Of a stretch of DNA of 14,911 nucleotides, positions 7,143 through 13,655 are shown piece after piece. The stretch comes from an uncultured Clostridia bacterium (GTDB lineage: Bacteria > Bacillota > Clostridia > Oscillospirales > Oscillospiraceae). The translations under genes and the position numbers were made by a program. A model generated the notes under the pieces. The model was given only the letters and a program-made list of their open reading frames with translations, ran no database searches and was not told where the DNA came from. The DNA lies in NCBI GenBank assembly GCA_946184215.1, contig CAMHER010000029.1, positions 1 to 14,911 of the forward strand. Direction: 5' to 3'. Numbering within the stretch: position 1 is the first letter of the stretch; each line of letters starts with the position of its first letter.

Positions 7143-7979
7143 ATGGAAAATATGCAAAAAGATGCTTTGGAGAAAACCTGTTATGTGGGCGGAGCGGGCG
7201 CCTTCGGCGTATTCATCCGCTGGCTGCAGACACAGGTGGCCTATAACGACGAGGGACTGCCGGATGCGAGCTTTTTCAACTTCCTTGTGCCGCTGTCCAT
7301 CGCGGCGGCGGGGGTTTTGTTCTTCGTCTTTGTCCGCCGCTGGAAAGCTGCGCGCTATTATCTGCCCGGGGCCTTCGGCAAGGCGCTGGAAAACGACGGC
7401 CTGCTCTATTCCGTCCTGCGGTATTTCTGCGGCGCGCTGATGGCCCTCGGAGCGATCTGGCTGTTTGCCTCCTGCGAGGCTGACCGGAACGTGGGCTTTT
7501 ACCGGGTGCTTGCCGGGCTGGGACTGCTGTCCGGCGTTTCGTTCCCCTTCGTCCTGGGGGAGGCGAACATGGACGAGCCGCGGCGCAAATGGGTCTGCGT
7601 CGCCTCTCTCGCGCCGATGCTGCTCTATGCCTTCTGGCTGGTCACCTGCTATAAAGTCAACTCCATCAACGGGGTGCTCTGGCACTATGCCATCGAGGTG
7701 ATCGCCTGCTGCGTGATCCTGGTGGCCTTCTTCCGCGTGGCGGGCTTTGTCTACTCCGCTTCGGACGCCTGGAACAGCTTGTTCTTCTGCATGTTCGGCG
7801 CCTTCCTGGCGATCGTCAGCCTGGCGGACGGCCGCTATATGGGCCAGCAGCTGATGCTGCTCGCCTCGGCGCTGATGCTGATGCTCTATAATTGGATCAT
7901 GATCAAAAACCTGCGCCGCCGCAAGGCTGAGCCGATCGCGGAGGCCGCGGTGGAGGAGGGCGGCTTTGAGCGGATTTGA
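7143..7979 (+). CDS. Multi-pass membrane protein of unknown function
   Basis: I do not recognise the family. The 278-residue protein has about seven to eight hydrophobic segments (approximately 12-28, 45-65, 90-110, 118-138, 150-170, 178-200, 210-228 and 235-254). The loop at 140-150 contains acidic and basic residues (DEPRRK), and the C-terminal tail is charged and probably cytoplasmic (KNLRRRKAEP then Glu-rich). No transporter or enzyme signature is evident. The ribosome site is weak (GAGCGAG right before the ATG at 7143); an ATG at 7152 is an alternative start with no better site. The gene has a strong vegetative promoter of its own and overlaps the start of the phosphatase-barstar gene by 14 bases, so the two are translationally coupled and probably share a process. 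Confidence 0.85.
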   Translation: MENMQKDALEKTCYVGGAGAFGVFIRWLQTQVAYNDEGLPDASFFNFLVPLSIAAAGVLFFVFVRRWKAARYYLPGAFGKALENDGLLYSVLRYFCGALMALGAIWLFASCEADRNVGFYRVLAGLGLLSGVSFPFVLGEANMDEPRRKWVCVASLAPMLLYAFWLVTCYKVNSINGVLWHYAIEVIACCVILVAFFRVAGFVYSASDAWNSLFFCMFGAFLAIVSLADGRYMGQQLMLLASALMLMLYNWIMIKNLRRRKAEPIAEAAVEEGGFERI

Positions 7980-8691
7980 CGGAGAAAGGACGGGCATTCT
8001 GTTCGTCTGCTGGGGCAATATCTGCCGCAGCCCGGCCGCGGCGTATCTCTTCGCTTCCCTGGCGCGGGAAAAAGGAATGGAGAACCGCTTTGTCGTGGAC
8101 TCCGCCGGCGTCAGCGACGAGGAGGAGGGAAACGGCGTCTATCCGCCGATGCGCCGGGAGCTGGAGAAAAAGGGGATCGACTGCTCCGCCCATCGGGCGC
8201 GGCGGCTGAGAGAGGGCGACTATGACGCCTTTGATCTGCTCGTGTGCATGGACGAGCTGACGATCGCGCGGACGCGCCGCTTCTTTGGCGGCGATCCGAA
8301 GAACAAGGTCAAAAACCTGCTGGACTTCACCGGGCAGAAGGGGGCGGAGATCGCCGACCCCTGGTACACCCGGGAATTTGGGCAGGCCATGGATCAGATC
8401 GAGACGGGCTGCGCCGCGCTGCTGGACGCGCTTGCGGGGGAGGACGTGATGACCGTCGACCTCTCCGCCTGCCGCGACCGGGAGGGGATCTACGCCGTGC
8501 TGCGGGAGAAGATGGACTGGAAGGACTGGTACGGCAGCAACCTGGACGCCCTGTGGGATGTGCTGACGGGGCTGGAGCACAGGGGAGAGCGCTTCCGTCT
8601 GATCCTTCCGCCGGAGGAGAGCGAGATCGCGTCCTATGCCAAGCTGGTGAGAGAAACCTTCCGGGAGGCCGGAGCTCTGGAAGAAGAATGA
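7966..8691 (+). CDS. Low-molecular-weight protein tyrosine phosphatase fused in frame to a barstar domain
   Basis: Residues 10-155 are a low-molecular-weight tyrosine phosphatase: the P-loop VCWGNICRSPA with nucleophile C15 and R21, VDSAGVS, and the general acid D131 in the DPWY motif. Residues 162-241 match barstar, the barnase inhibitor: DWYGSNLDALWDVLTG (187-202) aligns with YYGENLDALWDCLTG, so barstar D35, W38 and D39 correspond to D194, W197 and D198. No linker separates the two; the junction reads AGEDV then MTVDLS. GGGGGAGG at 8436-8443 lies five bases before the in-frame ATG at 8449, so an 80-residue barstar may be made separately. The start is TTG at 7966, five bases after GGAGGAGGG (7952-7960) and 14 bases inside the upstream gene; no other usable start precedes the P-loop. 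No barnase-type ribonuclease is nearby. Both domain calls are good; the combination is unusual. Confidence 0.9.
   Translation: MSGFDGERTGILFVCWGNICRSPAAAYLFASLAREKGMENRFVVDSAGVSDEEEGNGVYPPMRRELEKKGIDCSAHRARRLREGDYDAFDLLVCMDELTIARTRRFFGGDPKNKVKNLLDFTGQKGAEIADPWYTREFGQAMDQIETGCAALLDALAGEDVMTVDLSACRDREGIYAVLREKMDWKDWYGSNLDALWDVLTGLEHRGERFRLILPPEESEIASYAKLVRETFREAGALEEE
8436..8451 (+). promoter_or_regulatory. Internal ribosome site and ATG at the phosphatase/barstar junction
   Basis: GGGGGAGG (8436-8443) precedes the in-frame ATG (8449-8451) by five bases, at the exact point where the barstar domain starts. It is one of the stronger ribosome sites in the window, which suggests independent translation of the inhibitor. 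Confidence 0.5.
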
Positions 8692-8699
8692 AGAATAAG

Positions 8700-8734
8700 A
8701 AAAAACCGGGCTGTGAAAAACAGTCCGGTTTTTT
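8700..8734. terminator. Bidirectional terminator between phosphatase-barstar and the DivIVA-like gene
   Basis: A 15-bp stem (8700-8714 with 8720-8734, one G-U pair, loop GAAAA) has six A at the left foot and six T at the right. The right foot, TTTTTTCAGGC, is repeated once in tandem (8729-8739 and 8740-8750). Confidence 0.93.
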
Positions 8735-8757
8735 CAGGCTTTTTTCAGGCGATCCGA

Positions 8758-9408
8758 TCACGCTTCGCCGTCGTCCTCCAGCGCGGAGAGGGAATCCGCC
8801 AGCTGCCCCAGCTTTTCCGACAGATCCTCCGGCAGCGGGAGGTCCTTTGCCGCCTCGTCGTCACCGAGCGAACAGAGAAAACGCTGCCATTCGCGGTCCA
8901 GCAGCCCCACGGCCTCCACGGCCTGGGCGCGGAGGGCCTGGTAGACGGCCTGTACGCTTTGGACGGCATTGTGCTCACACGCATCGCTCTCGGCAAGGAT
9001 CGCATCGCGCCTTGCCTCGGCGTCCGCCACAAGAGCGTCGGCGCGCTCCCTTGCCTCGGCCACGATCCGCTCCGCCTTCTCCTGGGCGGCGGAGATCAGC
9101 GCATCGGCCGATTCCACCGACTCGGCGGTCATGGCCTCGGCCTTGTCGCGCGCCTCCCCGATCAGCTGCTGGGAGATCGTCTTGGCAGAGAGGATCGCGT
9201 CGCCGATCTCCTCCCGCCCGAGTGACAGCGCCTCCAGCCGCTCGCGCAGCGTCTCGTTGCTTTGCGCCAGCACGTTCTTCTCCTGCGTCAGAGCAGCCTC
9301 CCGGCGGCAGAAGGCCTCGACCACGTCCTCCACCTTCGCGGCATTATAGTATTTTTTCTTTGCGATCTCCAGCCCGAGCGAGGCGAGATACGCCCGATCC
9401 AGCGCCAT
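8758..9408 (-). CDS. DivIVA-like coiled-coil protein
   Basis: This 216-residue protein looks like a DivIVA/GpsB-type cell-pole or division-site scaffold. The short N-terminal domain (MALDRAYLASLGLEIAKKKY, then AAKVEDVVEAF) is followed by a long Ala/Glu/Arg-rich heptad region, roughly residues 36-155, typical of a parallel coiled coil, and an acidic C-terminal tail. The N-terminal domain is not a textbook match to DivIVA (FRGYDVAEVDxFL is only loosely echoed by AAKVEDVVEAF), so the call is family-level; another coiled-coil structural protein is possible. There is no signal peptide or membrane segment. The ATG at 9408 is preceded by AAGGCGGTG, a moderate ribosome site. It is a single-gene unit with its own sigma-A promoter and a shared terminator. 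Confidence 0.7.
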   Translation of the reverse strand: MALDRAYLASLGLEIAKKKYYNAAKVEDVVEAFCRREAALTQEKNVLAQSNETLRERLEALSLGREEIGDAILSAKTISQQLIGEARDKAEAMTAESVESADALISAAQEKAERIVAEARERADALVADAEARRDAILAESDACEHNAVQSVQAVYQALRAQAVEAVGLLDREWQRFLCSLGDDEAAKDLPLPEDLSEKLGQLADSLSALEDDGEA

Positions 9409-9445
9409 ATATGCACACCGCCTTTATTAACATTGGTATGGAAGA

Positions 9446-9474
9446 AGTATAGCAGATGGCACAGCGTTTCGCAA
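9446..9474 (-). promoter_or_regulatory. Sigma-A promoter of the DivIVA-like gene
   Basis: On the minus strand TTGCGA (9474-9469) and TATACT (9451-9446) are 17 bases apart, predicting a start about 30 bases before the ATG at 9408. Confidence 0.72.
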
Positions 9475-9530
9475 GGCGAAAAAGGCGCAGAGGAAAATGC
9501 GCGGGAGGTCTGGTTATTTTCGCACAATTC

Positions 9531-9539
9531 TGATATAGT
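9531..9539 (+). promoter_or_regulatory. Extended -10 promoter of the C11 peptidase-prsW operon
   Basis: TGATATAGT is an extended -10 (TG at 9531-9532, TATAGT at 9534-9539). The -35 at 17-base spacing is TGGTTA (9511-9516), a weak match. The predicted leader is about 85 bases and contains a possible two-step hairpin: 9566-9571 with 9588-9593, and an inner GGC/GCC stem. Confidence 0.45.
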
Positions 9540-9629
9540 AATAAAACACAGAATCTTCTACTTGCCGCGGAGGAAGGCTTTGCCCGATCCGCGCATTCAG
9601 GCTTCTTGATGCAGAAGGAGGCACAGCAT

Positions 9630-12185
9630 ATGGAAAACAATCGCCCCGAGGGCAGAAAAAGACGTGTGGAAGGCACCGGCAGCGGTCTCAACCGCCGCGG
9701 CGAAGGGCTGAACACCGGCCCGGTGGGCAGCGGGAACGGCTTTTCGCCGCGAAAAGGAAATCAGCCGTTCAAAGAGACAGGCGGCGGCGGGAATTACCGC
9801 GGCAGGCGCGGCGGCGGTGGCGGGATCGGCATCATCGTCGTGGTGCTGCTCCTGCTGCTCTTCGGCGGCCGCGGAACGCTCGGCAGCCTTTTCGGCGGCA
9901 CGGGCTTTGAAATGCCCGGCGGCGAGAGCTCGCAGATCGTCAGCGTTACGCCCTCTCCGAAGCCCTCCGCCACGGTCCAGCAGCCCTCCGCGCTCTCCGG
10001 CATCACCGAGCAGCTGCTGCAGGGCATCAGCTCCGCCTCCGCCCAGTCCGACTGGGCCGAGCCGGCCAATGTCCAGAACCTGAGCAGCACGGTGGCCTCC
10101 GGCGCGCGGGAGAAGTTCACGACGATCCGGGGCAGAGGCCGGGACGAGGTCACGATCATGGTCTACATGTGCGGCACCGACCTGGAGGCCAAGGGCGGCA
10201 TGGCCACCAAGGACCTGCTGGAGATGACCCGCGCCAACATCGGCGACAAGGTGAATCTCATCGTCTACACCGGCGGCTGCACGCGCTGGAACAACAACGT
10301 GATCAGCGCGCGCACCAACCAGATCTACCAGGTGGTCAGCGGCAACCTGAAGGTGTTGGATTCCAACGCCGGCAGCGTTTCCATGACCGACCCGGACACG
10401 CTTGCAGGCTTCATCTCCTATTGCGCGAAGAACTTTGCGGCCGACCGCTATGAGCTGATCCTCTGGGACCACGGCGGCGGTTCGGTCAGCGGCTACGGCT
10501 ATGACCAGAAGTTCTCCTCCTCCGGCTCCATGAGCCTGGCGGGCATCCAGCAGGCGCTGGACAAGGGCGGCGTCAAGTTTGACTTTATCGGCTTTGACGC
10601 CTGCCTGATGGGCACGCTGGAAAACGGCCTGATGCTCTCCGACCGGGCGGACTACCTGATCGCCTCCGAGGAGACCGAGCCCGGTACGGGCTGGTACTAT
10701 ACCAACTGGCTGACCAAGCTCTCCCAGAACACCTCCATGCCGACGGTGGAGCTGGGCCGGCTGATCGTGGACGATTTCGTCAGCGCCTGCGCCCAGGGCA
10801 CGCCGGGCCAGTCCGCCACGCTCTCGGTGGTCGACCTGGCAGAGCTGTCCTACACCGTGCCCCCGGCCTTCAAGGCCTTTTCCGAGTCCATCAGCGGCAT
10901 GATCGCGGAGGATCAATACAGCCGCATCTCCTCCGCGCGCAGCAGCACGCGTGAGTTTGCGCGCTCCACCGCCATCGACCAGATCGACCTGGTGCATTTC
11001 GCCGGCAACATCGGCAACGCCGAGGGCAAAGCGCTCTCCCAGGCGCTGCTGGGGGCGGTGAAGTACAACCGCACCTCGTCGAATATGAACAACTCCTACG
11101 GCATTTCGATCTATTTCCCCTACCGCAAGCTCTCCAACGTCGACAAGGCCATCCGCACCTACAGCGCCATCGGCCTGGATGACAGCTATTCCCAGTGCAT
11201 CCGCGACTTTGCCTCGCTGGAGAGCTCCGGCCAGATCGCCACGGGCGGCAGCACCAGCCCCTACGCCTCCCTCTTCGGAGATCTGAGCCAGTACGGTCTG
11301 AGCGGTGCCTACGGCAACGCGTACGGCGCCTCTTCCCCCTATGGTGGCTCGTCCGGCGCTTCCTCGTCCTACGGCTCCATGGACAGCACCGAGCTGATCG
11401 GCTCGCTGCTGGAAGCCTTTCTGAGCGGCGGCTCGTCCGGCGCCTCGAGCGGTTACGGCAGCGCGGGCGGCTCTTCGCCCTACGGCAGCATGGACTTCTT
11501 CTTCGGCCGCTCCATGAGCACCGAGGACACGGCCGGCTACATCGCGGACAACCTCTTCGATCCCGCCGCCCTGGTCTGGACGGAGAACGCCGCGGGCGAG
11601 CGGGTGCTCTCGCTCGGCGAGGAGCAGTGGGCCCTTGTTACAGAGCTTGATCTGAACCTGTTTTACGACGACGGCGAGGGCTATCTGGACCTGGGCCTCG
11701 ACAATGTCTATGAATTTGACGAAAACGGCTTTCTGCTTGCCCCGACCGAGCGGATCTGGGTGGCGATCAACGGGCAGACCGTGCCCTATTACCACGAATA
11801 TACCACCGGCAGGGGAGCGGAGCGTGTCGACACCGGCTATGTCCCCGTGCTGCTCAACGGCGAGCGGGCCGAGCTGCTGATCGCCTTCGACGCCGAGGGC
11901 CGCGGCTCCGTCACAGGCGCCCGCTATGTCTACCCGGACGGCGAGACAGACACCGTCGCCAAGAATCTCGAGACGCTCGAGCTAGGCGACACCCTTGACT
12001 TCATCTGTGACTACTACCGCTATGACGGCACTTACGACAACAGTTACCTGCTGGGGGATCAGCAGGTGGTGGACGGAGAGCTGAAGGTCACCGACAGCTA
12101 TCTCCCGGAGGGCGAGGTGCTGATGACCTACCGCATCACCGACCTGTACCAGCAGCATTACTGGACGCTGCCGATCGAGGGATAA
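9630..12185 (+). CDS. Membrane-anchored clostripain-family (C11) cysteine peptidase
   Basis: This 851-residue protein has a basic, Gly-rich cytoplasmic N-terminus, one hydrophobic anchor near residues 65-80 (GIGIIVVVLLLLLFGG), a Pro/Ser linker, and then a C11 peptidase domain facing outwards. The domain starts with VTIMVYMCGTDLE; the catalytic pair is H281 (LILWDHGGGS) and C325 (FDACLMG). C11 enzymes typically cleave after arginine or lysine. Residues about 538-632 form a Gly/Ser/Ala/Tyr-rich insert with repeated SPYG/SYGSMD/SGYGS units, after which a C-terminal beta-rich domain of about 220 residues continues. It is much longer than secreted clostripain. The ATG at 9630 is chosen because AAGGAGG (9615-9621) lies eight bases upstream; an earlier ATG at 9606 has no site. 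The prsW gene begins three bases after the stop, so the two are coupled. The long open frame on the opposite strand is a GC-driven shadow. Confidence 0.9.
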   Translation: MENNRPEGRKRRVEGTGSGLNRRGEGLNTGPVGSGNGFSPRKGNQPFKETGGGGNYRGRRGGGGGIGIIVVVLLLLLFGGRGTLGSLFGGTGFEMPGGESSQIVSVTPSPKPSATVQQPSALSGITEQLLQGISSASAQSDWAEPANVQNLSSTVASGAREKFTTIRGRGRDEVTIMVYMCGTDLEAKGGMATKDLLEMTRANIGDKVNLIVYTGGCTRWNNNVISARTNQIYQVVSGNLKVLDSNAGSVSMTDPDTLAGFISYCAKNFAADRYELILWDHGGGSVSGYGYDQKFSSSGSMSLAGIQQALDKGGVKFDFIGFDACLMGTLENGLMLSDRADYLIASEETEPGTGWYYTNWLTKLSQNTSMPTVELGRLIVDDFVSACAQGTPGQSATLSVVDLAELSYTVPPAFKAFSESISGMIAEDQYSRISSARSSTREFARSTAIDQIDLVHFAGNIGNAEGKALSQALLGAVKYNRTSSNMNNSYGISIYFPYRKLSNVDKAIRTYSAIGLDDSYSQCIRDFASLESSGQIATGGSTSPYASLFGDLSQYGLSGAYGNAYGASSPYGGSSGASSSYGSMDSTELIGSLLEAFLSGGSSGASSGYGSAGGSSPYGSMDFFFGRSMSTEDTAGYIADNLFDPAALVWTENAAGERVLSLGEEQWALVTELDLNLFYDDGEGYLDLGLDNVYEFDENGFLLAPTERIWVAINGQTVPYYHEYTTGRGAERVDTGYVPVLLNGERAELLIAFDAEGRGSVTGARYVYPDGETDTVAKNLETLELGDTLDFICDYYRYDGTYDNSYLLGDQQVVDGELKVTDSYLPEGEVLMTYRITDLYQQHYWTLPIEG

Positions 12186-12188
12186 GCC

Positions 12189-12926
12189 ATGATCATCTCC
12201 CTTCTGTTCGGCTATCTGTTTTCCGACCCCAAGTTCCTGCTGATCGTTGCGGCGGTCATCCCGGCGCTGGTGCTGCTCATCTATGTCTACCGCAGGGACC
12301 GCATCGAAAAGGAGCCGGGCTCGCTGCTGCTGAGCCTGGTGCTCTGGGGCATCGTGTCCACCTTCCTCGCCGTCATCAGCGAGAGCATCGGCGCGGTGCT
12401 GCTGGCCTATTTCCTCCCGGGCGGCGAGAACAACCGGGCCTATGCCTTCTGGATGTTTTTCGTGACCGTCGGCTTGTCGGAAGAGGGCTTCAAGTACCTG
12501 ATCCTGAAGTGGCGCACCTGGCGCTCGCCGTATTTCAACTGCCGCTTTGACGGCGTGGTGTACGCGGTTTTCGTCTCGCTGGGCTTCGCGCTGTGGGAGA
12601 ATATCGGCTATGTGACGACCTACGGTCTGGGCGCGGCCATGACGCGCGCGGTCACGGCGGTGCCCGGCCACGCCAGCTTCGGCGTGTTCATGGGCGCGTG
12701 CTACGGCCTGGCCCGGCAGCGGGAGAACGAGGGACAAAGGGACCTCGGCGCCGTGTGGCGCGCCCTTGCGGTGCTGCTGCCGGCGGCGATCCACGGCTGT
12801 TATGACTATATCGCCGTGAGCGAGAGCACAGACGACACCGTGAGCTTTCTGATCTTTGTCGCGCTGGTGTTCCTCTCGGCCTTCGTGCTGATCCGGCTCC
12901 TGTCGCGGCGGGACCGGTTTATTTGA
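12189..12926 (+). CDS. prsW: PrsW-family intramembrane metalloprotease
   Basis: This 245-residue protein with about seven to eight membrane segments belongs to the PrsW/CAAX-protease-like group, which cuts substrates inside the membrane; Bacillus PrsW starts destruction of the anti-sigma factor RsiW. Expected motifs are all present: IEKEP (39-43), E98, E99 and K102 in GLSEEGFKY, FDGVVYA, E137-N138 in ALWEN, H161 in PGHASFGVFMG, and H202 in AAIHGCYDY. The start ATG lies three bases after the peptidase stop, with GAGGGA (12177-12182) overlapping the end of that gene. No anti-sigma or ECF sigma factor is present in the window, so its substrate is unknown. Pairing with an anchored C11 protease suggests the two may act in sequence, but this is inference. 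Confidence 0.93.
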   Translation: MIISLLFGYLFSDPKFLLIVAAVIPALVLLIYVYRRDRIEKEPGSLLLSLVLWGIVSTFLAVISESIGAVLLAYFLPGGENNRAYAFWMFFVTVGLSEEGFKYLILKWRTWRSPYFNCRFDGVVYAVFVSLGFALWENIGYVTTYGLGAAMTRAVTAVPGHASFGVFMGACYGLARQRENEGQRDLGAVWRALAVLLPAAIHGCYDYIAVSESTDDTVSFLIFVALVFLSAFVLIRLLSRRDRFI

Positions 12927-12932
12927 ATGAAA

Positions 12933-12979
12933 AAAGAACAACACGGCGGATCCGATCCGGATCCGCCGTGTTGTTCTTT
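12933..12979. terminator. Bidirectional terminator between prsW and the 201-aa protein gene
   Basis: A perfect 22-bp stem (12933-12954 with 12958-12979) has a three-base loop (ATC), an A run at its left foot and TTCTTTCTCTTT at its right. It is the longest inverted repeat I noticed in the window and separates convergent genes. Confidence 0.93.
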
Positions 12980-12989
12980 CTCTTTGCGA

Positions 12990-13595
12990 TCAAGCCTTGA
13001 ATGAGATCTTCAGGCTTTCGAGGATCGTGCGGAGATCCTCGCCCCCGGCAAGCTCCTCCACCGTCTTGTCGCAGCCCTCGGCCTTCAAGAGCGTCAGCAG
13101 CAGATAGCTGTAATCATCCACCGGCAGGCAGAAGCACACGCTGTCGCCCTCGCGGTAGCGGAAGCCCTCGAGTTCGCCGAAGCGCACGCGGCCAAAGCCG
13201 GCGTATTTCTGCTCCGCCGCCTGGGTGATCAGCGCGAAGTCCTCACCCTTGTAGAAGGAAGCATACTCCAGCTGGAACGAAAACTCCTCGCCGGAAACGA
13301 TGGCCACATGCGAATCGCTGGAATAGGTCAAAAAGTCCTCGCCGATCACGTCAAAGCCGAAGCGCAGCGCGTCATAATCCAGCTTAACCTCCACCGTGCG
13401 GGCATCCTTGAAGCCGGAGACAAAGCTGTACTCGCCCGTCTTCATCATCGTTTCCTTTGGCGCGGCTTTTTTCGCAGCACGCTCGCCGCTCTTCGGCGCG
13501 CTCTCGCCGCCCTTCTTTTTTGTCAGCAGCACGGCGGCCGCGGCGGCGCCGGCGGCCAGCACGCCGAGGGGAGCGATCACTTTCCATTTGCTCAT
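12990..13595 (-). CDS. Membrane-anchored protein of unknown function (201 aa)
   Basis: I do not recognise the family. The N-terminus has one hydrophobic segment (about residues 7-25) followed at once by TKKKGG, then a Lys/Ala/Pro-rich linker to about residue 50, so the remaining 150 residues are probably a folded soluble domain tethered to the membrane. That domain mixes hydrophobic and acidic strands (for example VEVKLDYDALRFGFDVIG and YSYLLLTLLKAEG) and may be alpha/beta. No catalytic motif is evident. Start choice: GGAGG at 13607-13603 is one base from an ATG at 13601 but seven bases from the ATG at 13595, so the latter is preferred. It has its own sigma-A promoter and terminator. The DUF4349 lipoprotein gene lies upstream on the same strand, ending at 13656, close to this promoter. 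Confidence 0.8.
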   Translation of the reverse strand: MSKWKVIAPLGVLAAGAAAAAVLLTKKKGGESAPKSGERAAKKAAPKETMMKTGEYSFVSGFKDARTVEVKLDYDALRFGFDVIGEDFLTYSSDSHVAIVSGEEFSFQLEYASFYKGEDFALITQAAEQKYAGFGRVRFGELEGFRYREGDSVCFCLPVDDYSYLLLTLLKAEGCDKTVEELAGGEDLRTILESLKISFKA

Positions 13596-13625
13596 GGTCA
13601 TTCCTCCGTTCGATTGAGTAACTAT

Positions 13626-13654
13626 ACTATATCATGCCGTCAGAGAAATGGCAA
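13626..13654 (-). promoter_or_regulatory. Sigma-A promoter of the 201-aa protein gene
   Basis: On the minus strand TTGCCA (13654-13649) and TATAGT (13631-13626) are 17 bases apart. The -35 region abuts the stop codon of the DUF4349 gene at 13656, so the downstream gene can be expressed on its own. Confidence 0.7.
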
Positions 13655-13655
13655 C

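Noticed and set aside
7125..8018. Minus-strand open frame opposite the membrane protein gene
   Set aside because: Gln/His/Glu-rich translation typical of the reverse of a membrane-protein gene; no ribosome site seen.
9580..9609. Nine-codon leader peptide (TTG start after GGAGGAAGG) ahead of the C11 gene
   Set aside because: Site and frame exist, but the peptide has no regulatory codon run and no clear attenuator follows; likely chance in a purine-rich leader.
9597..11795. Long minus-strand open frame of about 730 codons opposite the C11 peptidase
   Set aside because: It lies antisense to a gene with clear catalytic motifs, and its His/Ala/Gly/Arg-rich composition is typical of a GC-rich shadow frame.
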